Shown here: positions 6,111-11,656 of the stretch, one piece after another
Numbering within the stretch: position 1 is the first letter of the stretch
How the letters are laid out: each line of letters starts with the position of its first letter
Source: Gammaproteobacteria bacterium HGW-Gammaproteobacteria-14
GTDB taxonomy: Bacteria > Pseudomonadota > Gammaproteobacteria > Pseudomonadales > Alcanivoracaceae
Assembly: GCA_002840115.1 (NCBI GenBank)
Contig: PGZG01000043.1
Span: forward strand, 1 to 11,656
DNA length: 11,656 bases
Reading direction: 5' to 3'
Notes under the pieces: model-generated
Seen by the model: only the letters and a program-made list of their open reading frames with translations
Databases searched by the model: none
What the model was told of the DNA's origin: nothing
Position numbers and translations under genes: made by a program

Positions 6111-7085
6111 TTATGGAATCGGCAAATAACCGCCATCCACATTTTTGGTCACAATGGCCACCGCATTGTGCGCATGCAGACTTTCAAGGTGGTTCACTCT
6201 CAACCAAAAATCCTTGTATAACGCTTCCTGCTCCAATGCCTTCTGCAATCGTCGTGCAGCATCCTCACAGAACATCAGGTTTTGACCGTTAAGGCGCGCA
6301 AACTCCTGCTCATCCTCGCGCTTTACCGCTGTTTGAACCGGGGTTTTCAAAGCACCCTCAATAGCGTCAATCAGGGCGGTAATAGGAAACCCTGTTTCCT
6401 CAGCATGATCCAGCAACACACGAACCTGAGCCACCGAACGCTGACTATGGGGCGTTGCCACAACACCTTTTTCAGTGCCCAGCCACTCCGCGACCTGTTC
6501 CGCCGGAATAGTTCCTACATCGCCGAACTGCTGACGGAAAGCGTCTTGAATCAGCTGGCGAGCAAGTGCCGCCGAACAAGGACAGGTTGATGAATAGGGA
6601 ACATCGACGGACAGCTCGATGCGCAACTCACTATTATCCATGGTCCCGCAAATGCTAACCGGGTAACTCTTCCAGCCAAAATAGTTACTCTTCAAGGATT
6701 CCCGTCGAATCGAATATTCAAAATTGAGTTGCACAAACGCCTTATCACTCAACCCCTCATGGCTCTGCAGAAACGTTGTCAGCAGTTGACTAATCGACGC
6801 GGCACTCACGGAGCAGTCGGCAAAGGTTTCTTCCAGAGCCAGATACAGACGTGACATATGAATGCCGCGAGCCGTCGGGTCCTGCAGGTTGACATAGGCT
6901 TGGATGGACGCACTGATTGGGCGTTCACCGGCCAGCGTATCACTGAGTTTCGCAGGCAAATGAATTTCACTCATCCCGACCCAGTCGAGCTTACTTTGAA
7001 TATGACGAGACGCCGTGCTCGCGATATCCGGCATTTCATTTCTGGTAACAGGATTATTCGTTACAGGGCCCTGTTGGCTCTTCAT
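6111..7085 (-). CDS. folE2: GTP cyclohydrolase IB, zinc-independent
   Basis: FolE2 converts GTP to 7,8-dihydroneopterin triphosphate, the first step of folate (and queuosine precursor) synthesis. It needs no zinc, unlike FolE, and in many bacteria it is induced by zinc starvation. Family motifs: RGIHMSRL (73-80), SSTCPCS with the active-site Cys (165-171), TPHSQRS (211-217) and the near-invariant DEQEFARLNGQNLMFCEDAA (258-277). I chose the ATG at 7085 (324 aa) because GGAG lies 6 nt before it. In-frame ATGs at 7097 and 7112 would add 4 or 9 residues and have poorer ribosome binding sites. It faces the importer cluster across a shared terminator. No Zur-like dyad was found upstream, so zinc control is inferred from gene identity and context. 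Confidence 0.95.
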   Translation of the reverse strand: MKSQQGPVTNNPVTRNEMPDIASTASRHIQSKLDWVGMSEIHLPAKLSDTLAGERPISASIQAYVNLQDPTARGIHMSRLYLALEETFADCSVSAASISQLLTTFLQSHEGLSDKAFVQLNFEYSIRRESLKSNYFGWKSYPVSICGTMDNSELRIELSVDVPYSSTCPCSAALARQLIQDAFRQQFGDVGTIPAEQVAEWLGTEKGVVATPHSQRSVAQVRVLLDHAEETGFPITALIDAIEGALKTPVQTAVKREDEQEFARLNGQNLMFCEDAARRLQKALEQEALYKDFWLRVNHLESLHAHNAVAIVTKNVDGGYLPIP

Positions 7086-7160
7086 CAATGTCTCCATTAA
7101 CCGCCGGCGCATGCCGTTTTCTCAATCTAACGACGGCAGGCCGCCATTCGGGGGGTGGTG

Positions 7161-7166
7161 ATTCTA
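7161..7166 (-). promoter_or_regulatory. Putative extended -10 for folE2
   Basis: On the minus strand TGC-TAGAAT forms an extended -10 (5 of 6 bases in the hexamer). It is 75 bp before the chosen folE2 start. No good -35 lies 16-18 nt upstream, which would fit an activated or extended -10 promoter. Confidence 0.35.
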
Positions 7167-7303
7167 GCAGATAAGACCCGACTAATAGACGGAAGTGGCA
7201 TGTGGGTTTAGCTGTGTGTGAAATAGCTTAGGCCTATCACCAGAGACAAAGCGTGAAGATGCACCATATAAGAGCCATGCGCGCCCCATAACAGCGCCAA
7301 TCC

Positions 7304-7324
7304 CTATAGTTTAGGCTTCTATAG
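7304..7324. promoter_or_regulatory. Double CTATAG element, candidate EctR operator
   Basis: CTATAG-N9-CTATAG, where the hexamer is itself a palindrome, so the element reads the same in both directions. It is also a 9-bp direct repeat (CTATAGTTT at 7304-7312 and 7319-7327). The second copy abuts the -35 of the ect promoter. EctR regulators described in methylotrophs bind dyads at the ect promoter, which makes this a reasonable operator candidate. No binding is shown by sequence alone. Confidence 0.4.
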
Positions 7325-7326
7325 TT

Positions 7327-7355
7327 TTGACATCTAAACAAATACCCCGTAGGAT
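7327..7355 (+). promoter_or_regulatory. Putative main promoter of ectR-ectABC
   Basis: TTGACA (7327-7332, perfect) is followed by 17 nt and TAGGAT (7350-7355, 4 of 6). The expected transcript start near 7362 leaves a leader of about 80 nt before the small ORF at 7443 and about 134 nt before ectR. Confidence 0.6.
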
Positions 7356-7369
7356 GCTTATCACTTCCC

Positions 7370-7423
7370 CGGCGAAAAACATTAAATCCTTTAAAAACAA
7401 TGATTTAATAATTTTCATCGCCG
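7370..7423 (+). promoter_or_regulatory. Long imperfect hairpin in the ect leader
   Basis: Perfect 8-bp arms ATTAAATC (7381-7388) and GATTTAAT (7402-7409) enclose a 13-nt loop. Outside them, AAAA/TTTT (7375-7378 and 7412-7415) and CGGCG/CGCCG (7370-7374 and 7419-7423) continue the stem with a 2x2 internal loop and a CAT bulge, about 17 pairs in all. The Shine-Dalgarno of the leader ORF starts 7 nt later. It is not followed by a T tract, so it is not a terminator. The AT-rich upper stem could melt with temperature or ionic conditions. Confidence 0.5.
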
Positions 7424-7442
7424 ACATATGGAGGGTGCAGTA

Positions 7443-7520
7443 ATGACACTATTGCTTAGATCACAAAATCATTATCAGGAGTGGGGTGACCCTTTATGGC
7501 CCGACACGACGACGTGCTGA
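7443..7520 (+). CDS. 25-codon leader ORF overlapping the ectR start
   Basis: ATG at 7443 is preceded by GGAGGG (7430-7435) with 7-nt spacing, the best ribosome binding site in the window. The ORF encodes MTLLLRSQNHYQEWGDPLW and six more residues (PDTTTC), then TGA at 7518-7520. It overlaps the first 25 nt of ectR in another frame. The ectR ATG itself has only a distant AGGAG (7477-7481, 14 nt away), so ribosomes finishing this ORF may reinitiate on ectR. The role would be translational coupling or attenuation rather than a functional peptide. It could still be chance. Confidence 0.45.
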   Translation: MTLLLRSQNHYQEWGDPLWPDTTTC

Positions 7521-8062
7521 TCGCCCTGCGCCGTATTATCCGGGCGACGGACCTGTATTCCCGTCGCCTCAGCAGGGAAGCCGGCCTCACCGCACCGCAA
7601 CTGCTGATCCTGCAAGCTATCGCCGTCAGCGACGAGCTAACCATGGGCGACATTGCCAACGAGGTCTCTTTGAGTCAGGCAACAGTAACCACCATCCTTG
7701 ACCGTTTGGAAGGTCGCGGATTGGTGACTCGGGAACGAGGCTCATCGGACAAACGCCGGGTTTATGCGCGATTAACTGATGCGGGTCGAGCGCTGATTCA
7801 AGATGCCCCGGAACCTCTGCAGGAAACCTTCGTGCGGCGCTTCAGCGCCCTGGAAGGATGGGAGCAATCCCAGATCATCAGCGCAGTTGAACGTATCGCA
7901 TCCATGATGGATGCCGGGCACCTTGATGCCTCTCCGGTACTTGACGTTGGCGCCATTGATCGCGGCCAACCACTGGCCGACAACATCACCCCGGTAAAGG
8001 GACGCATGGCAAATACGCCATCTGCCAGCGGCGCCCTGTCGGCCACACACAGACAAAAGTAA
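7496..8062 (+). CDS. ectR: MarR-family regulator of the ectoine operon
   Basis: EctR-type repressors control ectoine synthesis genes and are commonly encoded just upstream of ectA. The 188-aa protein has a winged helix-turn-helix: an N-terminal dimerisation helix (ALRRIIRATDLYSRRL, 10-25), LTAPQLLILQAIA, the reader-helix region MGDIANEVSLSQATVTTILDRL (50-71) and the wing RERGSSDKRRVYARLT (79-94). The last 40 or so residues are polar and probably disordered. An in-frame TGA at 7487-7489 fixes the ATG at 7496 as the first possible ATG start. Its own AGGAG is 14 nt away, and a leader ORF overlaps its start. Its stop TAA shares bases with the ectA Shine-Dalgarno. The likely target is the promoter region at 7304-7355, which would make it self-regulated. 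Confidence 0.9.
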   Translation: MARHDDVLIALRRIIRATDLYSRRLSREAGLTAPQLLILQAIAVSDELTMGDIANEVSLSQATVTTILDRLEGRGLVTRERGSSDKRRVYARLTDAGRALIQDAPEPLQETFVRRFSALEGWEQSQIISAVERIASMMDAGHLDASPVLDVGAIDRGQPLADNITPVKGRMANTPSASGALSATHRQK

Positions 8063-8071
8063 GGAGCTATC

Positions 8072-8632
8072 ATGTTTGCAGAAACTGCAGCCGCGACATC
8101 AACAAAATCCAAGAACACCAGCAACGTCACTCTGCGCAAACCCGACAGTGAAGACGGAGCAGACCTGCATGCGCTAGTCAGCCGCTGCAAGCCACTGGAC
8201 GAAAATTCCACTTACTGCAACTTACTGCAGTGCACACACTTCGCTGATACCTGCGTTGCAGCGGAGATGAATGGCGAGTTGGTTGGCTTTATCTCCGGTT
8301 ATATTCCGCCGAAACAACAAAATGTATTGTTTGTATGGCAGGTTGCCGTTGATGAAAAAGCTCGCGGCATGGGCCTGGCTTCTAAAATGCTCTCCGAACT
8401 TGCAGATCGGGAAGAGTGCAGCGATATCCAATATATAGAAACCACTATCACCCCGGACAATGACGCGTCCTGGAACCTGTTTCGCCGGTTTGCTGACAGC
8501 CGCAGAATCCGCACCGAAACCTTCATCCTTTTTGACAGCCGAATTCACTTCTCCGGCGCCCATAAGGATGAACACTTGCTACGCATCGGCCCGTTTAATA
8601 GGACGCCGGTTAAAGACGCATTGAACCACTGA
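8072..8632 (+). CDS. ectA: L-2,4-diaminobutyrate N-acetyltransferase
   Basis: EctA acetylates L-2,4-diaminobutyrate with acetyl-CoA to N-gamma-acetyl-diaminobutyrate, the second step of ectoine synthesis. It is a GNAT-fold enzyme of 186 aa. Visible features: TLRKPDSEDGADLHALV (20-36), PLDENSTYCNLLQC (41-54) in the substrate region, the acetyl-CoA loop ARGMGLA (97-103) and TTITPDNDASWNLF (124-137). About 18 polar N-terminal residues precede the fold, which is common in the family. AAGGAG (8061-8066) lies 5 nt before the ATG and overlaps the ectR stop, so the two genes are on one message with a 9-nt gap. A hairpin starts right at its stop codon. Confidence 0.96.
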   Translation: MFAETAAATSTKSKNTSNVTLRKPDSEDGADLHALVSRCKPLDENSTYCNLLQCTHFADTCVAAEMNGELVGFISGYIPPKQQNVLFVWQVAVDEKARGMGLASKMLSELADREECSDIQYIETTITPDNDASWNLFRRFADSRRIRTETFILFDSRIHFSGAHKDEHLLRIGPFNRTPVKDALNH

Positions 8633-8658
8633 ATAGCTGATCCAATAAACAGCTATTC
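8631..8658 (+). promoter_or_regulatory. Intercistronic hairpin between ectA and ectB
   Basis: GAATAGCTG (8631-8639) and CAGCTATTC (8650-8658) form a perfect 9-bp stem with a 10-nt loop. The left arm starts within the ectA stop codon. There is no T tract after it. It may stabilise the ectRA part of the message or be a processing point that sets the ratio of EctA to EctB. Confidence 0.55.
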
Positions 8659-8685
8659 TACTAAATAATAAAGGGAGACGATTTT

Positions 8686-9999
8686 ATGAAAACCGAAATG
8701 GATACTGATGTATTTGATCGGATTGAATCCGAAGTACAAAGCTATGCCCGCAGCTTTCCGGTACTTTTTTCCAAGGCCAAAGGCTCTTATTTGTATGATG
8801 AGAACGGCGAGGCTTATCTGGATTTTTTGGCCGGTGCTGGCACTCTGAACTATGGCCATAACAACCCGGTATTAAAAGAGAAGCTGCTGGCCTACCTGAG
8901 CGAGGACTACATCGTTCATGGCCTGGATATGCATACTGTGGCAAAGCGGAATTTCCTGTCGGTATTTGAAGAAGTTATTCTCAAGCCCCGGAACATGGAA
9001 TACATCATGCAGTTTACCGGCCCCACCGGCACCAATGCGGTGGAAGCGGCACTGAAAATTGCACGAAACATTAAAGGCCGTAGCAACATTATTACCTTTA
9101 CCAATGGTTTTCATGGTGTTTCCCTGGGTGCGCTGGCCACCACAGGCAACAGCCATCACCGCGGTGCATCCGGCGTATCGCTGACCAATACCTCAGTAAT
9201 GCCCTATGACGGCTATCTGGGCACCGGTTTCGACACTACGGAAATGATCGACAAAATGTTATCTGATAGCTCCAGCGGCATTGATCATCCAGCGGCTGTT
9301 ATTGTAGAAACCGTGCAAGGCGAGGGCGGCATTAATGCCGCCAGCTTTGAGTGGCTACGCAATCTGGAGAAGGTCTGCAAAAAACATGACATGCTGATGA
9401 TTGTCGATGACATTCAGGCCGGCTGTGGTCGCACTGGTTCCTTCTTCAGCTTTGATGAAGCAGGCATCAAGCCAGACATCATCACTCTGTCGAAATCCCT
9501 TAGTGGCTATGGCCTGCCATTCTCGGTAGTTCTTATGAAACCGGAGCTGGATCAATGGAAGCCCGGCGAACATAACGGCACCTTCCGTGGCCATAACCCG
9601 GCATTTGTTACGGCTACGGCGGCGCTGGATCACTACTGGCGAGACAACACCTTTGCGACCGAAATTAAACGCAAAGGGGAGATTATCACCAAACATTTCC
9701 GTGAAATCGCCAACCGTTATGATGACTACTGGTTCCATCTTAGCGGCCGCGGCATGATGCAAGGCTTGGTATGTCGCGATGGTGCTCTGGCGGATGCCAT
9801 TACTTCGGAGGCCTTTACCCACAAGATGGTTGTTGAAACATCTGGTGCGGATGACCATGTCATTAAAACCCTGTGCCCACTGACCATCAGTGAAGAAGAT
9901 TTGGTACGAGGCTTGCAAATCATTTCGGATAGCGTTGATGTGGTCATGAAAGACAAGATCAAGCAGCAACGTCGTGGCAAAGTCAGCGTGGTTGCGTAA
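8686..9999 (+). CDS. ectB: Diaminobutyrate-2-oxoglutarate transaminase
   Basis: EctB makes L-2,4-diaminobutyrate from L-aspartate-beta-semialdehyde, with glutamate as amino donor and PLP as cofactor; this commits carbon to ectoine. The 437-aa class III aminotransferase has the expected motifs: cofactor phosphate loop FTGPTGTNAVEAALK (110-124), NGFHGVSLGAL (140-150), IVETVQGEGGIN (206-217), IVDDIQAGCGRTG (239-251) with the pyridine-ring Asp, and the PLP Lys270 in DIITLSKSLSGYG. Length is typical (about 420-440 aa). GGGAG (8673-8677) lies 8 nt before the ATG. Its stop TAA overlaps by one base the ATG of a small ORF that fills the space to ectC. Confidence 0.97.
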   Translation: MKTEMDTDVFDRIESEVQSYARSFPVLFSKAKGSYLYDENGEAYLDFLAGAGTLNYGHNNPVLKEKLLAYLSEDYIVHGLDMHTVAKRNFLSVFEEVILKPRNMEYIMQFTGPTGTNAVEAALKIARNIKGRSNIITFTNGFHGVSLGALATTGNSHHRGASGVSLTNTSVMPYDGYLGTGFDTTEMIDKMLSDSSSGIDHPAAVIVETVQGEGGINAASFEWLRNLEKVCKKHDMLMIVDDIQAGCGRTGSFFSFDEAGIKPDIITLSKSLSGYGLPFSVVLMKPELDQWKPGEHNGTFRGHNPAFVTATAALDHYWRDNTFATEIKRKGEIITKHFREIANRYDDYWFHLSGRGMMQGLVCRDGALADAITSEAFTHKMVVETSGADDHVIKTLCPLTISEEDLVRGLQIISDSVDVVMKDKIKQQRRGKVSVVA

Positions 10000-10136
10000 T
10001 GGGAAATACCAAACAATCACCAACAATGGTCCAAGGTATTGTTGCCATTCTTACCCATAGCGCAGACCACTTTGGCATTGCCGATAATCAGGCAGAGTCC
10101 GTTATCAAACCCTGGATGGAGAAGCTCGCGGCATGA
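9999..10136 (+). CDS. 45-aa small ORF filling the ectB-ectC gap
   Basis: I do not recognise this protein. The ATG at 9999-10001 overlaps the ectB stop (TAATG), and the TGA at 10134-10136 overlaps the ectC ATG (ATGA). The ORF therefore fills the 133-bp gap exactly in one frame. The product starts MGNTKQSPTMVQGIVAILTH, continues with ADHFGIADNQAESVIKPWME and ends KLAA. It is soluble, with two plausible amphipathic helices (about 9-25 and 30-45), and has no signal peptide. There is no good Shine-Dalgarno at its start, so translation would depend on ribosomes leaving ectB. The ectC Shine-Dalgarno GGAG (10118-10121) lies inside it. Coding is supported by the double overlap and open frame only. It could be a fine-tuning peptide, a spacer that couples translation, or chance. 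Confidence 0.55.
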   Translation: MGNTKQSPTMVQGIVAILTHSADHFGIADNQAESVIKPWMEKLAA

Positions 10137-10531
10137 TAGTCAGAACCCTTGAAGAAGCCAGAAAGAGCGACCGCTGCGTTACAGCACCCAATGGCAACTG
10201 GGAGTCCGTGCGCCTGAGCCTGAAAGATGACGGCATGGGTTTTTCGTTCCATATCACCACCATTTTCGCTGGTAGCGAAACCCATATCTGGTACCAGAAC
10301 CACCTCGAAACGGTGTACTGCATCAGTGGCGAGGGAGAGATCCAGACCGTTGCCGACGGCAAGGTTTATCCGATCCGCCCCGGTACGGTCTACATGCTCG
10401 ACAAGCATGATGAGCACTATCTGCGAGCAAACCGGGGCGTTGATATGGTGATGGCCTGCGCCTTCAACCCGCCCCTGAGCGGTAAGGAAGTGCATGACGA
10501 AAACGGCGTTTATCCGGTTGATAACGGTTAA
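10133..10531 (+). CDS. ectC: L-ectoine synthase
   Basis: EctC closes N-gamma-acetyl-diaminobutyrate to ectoine, the last step of the pathway, using an iron-dependent cupin fold. The 132-aa protein matches family length. The three metal ligands known from characterised EctC have counterparts at Glu59 (NHLETVYC), Tyr87 (GTVYMLD) and His95 (KHDEHYL). GEGEIQTVADGKVYPIRPG forms the central cupin strands. GGAG lies 11 nt before the ATG, a slightly long spacing, and the ATG overlaps the stop of the preceding small ORF. No ectD hydroxylase or ectoine-linked aspartokinase follows, so the product is probably ectoine rather than hydroxyectoine, unless those genes lie elsewhere. Confidence 0.97.
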   Translation: MIVRTLEEARKSDRCVTAPNGNWESVRLSLKDDGMGFSFHITTIFAGSETHIWYQNHLETVYCISGEGEIQTVADGKVYPIRPGTVYMLDKHDEHYLRANRGVDMVMACAFNPPLSGKEVHDENGVYPVDNG

Positions 10532-10552
10532 GGCCGATCTGAATAACTCTTG

Positions 10553-10590
10553 GGGGTTAAGGTTACAGCACCGCTGCGCCCTTCAACCCC
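10553..10590 (+). terminator. Hairpin after ectC, probable end of ect operon
   Basis: GGGGTTAAGG (10553-10562) pairs with CCTT and AACCCC (10580-10583, 10585-10590) with one bulged C. An inner CAGC-ACC-GCTG stem (10566-10576) continues it. No T tract follows, so termination may be weak or Rho-assisted. Confidence 0.5.
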
Positions 10591-10621
10591 AGTGGGCTCT
10601 CAGCCACCCCGGCAACCACTC

Positions 10622-10640
10622 CGACCTCCAACACAGGTCG
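10622..10640 (+). other. Short hairpin in the ectC-GGDEF gap
   Basis: CGACCT and AGGTCG form a 6-bp stem around a 7-nt loop, followed by ATAATTAA. It may add to termination of the ect message. The rest of 10532-10736 holds no ORF with support. Confidence 0.3.
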
Positions 10641-10693
10641 ATAATTAACAGCAATTAACAACCCTGCGGTTTCCCCATCCCTTCGACCCTGTC

Positions 10694-10699
10694 TATACT
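10694..10699 (+). promoter_or_regulatory. Putative -10 for the GGDEF gene
   Basis: TATACT matches the -10 consensus at 5 of 6 bases and is 37 bp before the ATG at 10737. The sequence 17 nt upstream (TTCCCC) is a poor -35, so strength is uncertain. Confidence 0.4.
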
Positions 10700-10736
10700 G
10701 ATAAAAAAATAAGCATAACGGCGTAGAACTATAACC

Positions 10737-11656
10737 ATGTCACTCTGGCGGCAACTCGCGCTTAAAGGCAATCCAATGTTCTGGCCCCCGGCAGATGGGG
10801 CCATACTTGCTTGCGCCATCATTATCGGCATGAATCTGTTTTTCCTGATCACCGGTCTGATCGGTATTGCCCTGCCACAACTGGCCACCCACATTGATCT
10901 GAATGTGCTACAGCAGCTCAACCTGTTCTGCCTCCTGATGATTCTGATCTGGGGCGGGCTACTTCTAGCCATCCTGTGGACCCGCCGACAACATCCCAAC
11001 AGCATAGTACCCGGCATGATCGTGACCTATATGTTTGGTCACCCTCTGGTTGTCATGGCCTATTTCAACGGTGTCCACTCTATGGTCACCGGCCTGCTGC
11101 TGGCGGTAACCCCCGCCTTCGGCTTTGTGATGTTCAAAAATCGCCACGTGATGAACGCGCTGCTTATCACTTGGGCGGAAATCATTCTGCTGGGACTGGC
11201 AGTGAGCATGGGCTGGCTGCAAGATGCGCCACTGTTTGGCGATGCTCCACCGAACCGCTTTCTTGAGCCCATGTGGCTCTTTATGCAGGTATTAATTGGC
11301 TTTCCTGTGGCATTCGGCTTTCTGATGTTTACCCGCTCCATCGTCAATGCTCTGCGTTATCGGGAGGCGCAGGTACGCGAGCTCTCTCGCCGGGATGCGC
11401 TAACCGGGGTCTGGAACCGGGGCTATCTGACCGAGCTATTGAAGCGGGAAGCCACTCTGGCCCAGCGCAGCGGGCAGCCGCTGTCACTGGTGGTTGCCGA
11501 CCTTGATTTCTTCAAGCGCATCAATGACGAGCATGGCCATGAAGTCGGCGATCAGGCACTGATTCAAGCAGCCCTGTGCCTCGCCGATAACATTCGCGAA
11601 GTGGATCATATTGGCCGCTACGGCGGCGAAGAGTTTGTGCTACTCCTGCCCAATTG
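10737..11656 (+). CDS. Membrane-anchored GGDEF diguanylate cyclase (3' end missing)
   Basis: The frame is open from the ATG at 10737 to the window edge, 306 codons. The first 200 or so residues hold about six hydrophobic segments (for example ILACAIIIGMNLFFLITGLI, LFCLLMILIWGGLLLAIL and GFPVAFGFLMF), an integral-membrane sensor of the type seen in many cyclases. After a short linker (ALRYREAQVRELSRRD) comes the cyclase domain: RDALTGVWNRGYL, VVADLDFFKRINDEHGHEVGD with the metal-binding Asp, and the active-site RYGGEEFVLLLP. The GGEEF signature is intact, so it should make cyclic di-GMP from two GTP. No RxxD inhibitory site was seen before the active site in the part present. The ribosome binding site is weak. 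No functional link to the ect operon is visible. Confidence 0.92.
   Translation, partial: MSLWRQLALKGNPMFWPPADGAILACAIIIGMNLFFLITGLIGIALPQLATHIDLNVLQQLNLFCLLMILIWGGLLLAILWTRRQHPNSIVPGMIVTYMFGHPLVVMAYFNGVHSMVTGLLLAVTPAFGFVMFKNRHVMNALLITWAEIILLGLAVSMGWLQDAPLFGDAPPNRFLEPMWLFMQVLIGFPVAFGFLMFTRSIVNALRYREAQVRELSRRDALTGVWNRGYLTELLKREATLAQRSGQPLSLVVADLDFFKRINDEHGHEVGDQALIQAALCLADNIREVDHIGRYGGEEFVLLLPN

Larger units (their letters stand above)
7113..7442. other. Intergenic control region between folE2 and the ect operon
   Basis: These 330 bases carry the divergent control signals of folE2 (left) and ectR-ectABC (right). The left half has the folE2 -10 candidate and a TAGGCCTA palindrome (7229-7236). 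The right half is AT-rich and holds the double CTATAG element, a sigma70-type promoter and a leader hairpin, each listed separately. No RNA gene or protein-coding ORF with support was seen in 7113-7442. Confidence 0.6.

Noticed and set aside
7113..7330. Zur box upstream of folE2
   Set aside because: I looked for a TGTTATANTATAACA-like dyad here and before the porin gene and found no convincing match. A motif scan with a genus-specific matrix could change this.
9355..10026. 223-codon open frame on the minus strand, opposite ectB
   Set aside because: It lies opposite the conserved ectB coding sequence, has no ribosome binding site and no recognisable protein pattern. It is a composition shadow.
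10737..11656. Mobile element or phage genes near the ect operon
   Set aside because: No transposase, integrase, terminal inverted repeats or tRNA gene was seen anywhere in the window.

Overview
The window looks like chromosomal DNA of a moderately GC-rich, salt-adapted marine gammaproteobacterium. The combination of ectoine genes led by a MarR-type EctR, a zinc-independent GTP cyclohydrolase (FolE2) and outer-membrane proteins ending in Phe fits an Alcanivorax-like member of the Oceanospirillales. That assignment is inference; there is no rRNA or other marker here.

Left part (1-1741). The 5' end of a lipoprotein gene runs off the left edge on the minus strand. Divergent from it is an unrecognised 193-aa protein (356-937). 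Next come a YidD-family membrane-insertion factor with an unusual repeat- and His-bearing tail, and a small exported His-rich protein whose start overlaps the yidD stop (ATGA).

Metal module (1836-7085). A His/Asp-rich outer-membrane porin-like protein is followed by a compact ZnuA-ZnuC-ZnuB-type ABC importer (2-bp gap, then an ATGA overlap). A small outer-membrane beta-barrel protein with its own likely promoter comes next. Convergent to it is folE2, an enzyme used by many bacteria when zinc is scarce. The two meet at a perfect 25-bp inverted repeat that should terminate transcription in both directions. Together these genes suggest a zinc-limitation response: outer-membrane passage, periplasmic capture, import, and replacement of a zinc enzyme. 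I could not find a convincing Zur box.

Ectoine module (7113-10531). A 400-bp regulatory region carries a good promoter, a double CTATAG element, a long leader hairpin and a 25-codon leader ORF with a strong ribosome binding site that overlaps the start of ectR. It leads into ectR-ectA-ectB-ectC. Between ectB and ectC lies an apparently unannotated 45-codon ORF that overlaps the ectB stop by 1 bp and the ectC start by 4 bp. This is the most interesting candidate in the window.

Right end (10737-11656). After a 205-bp non-coding stretch with hairpins comes a membrane-anchored GGDEF diguanylate cyclase, cut by the window edge.
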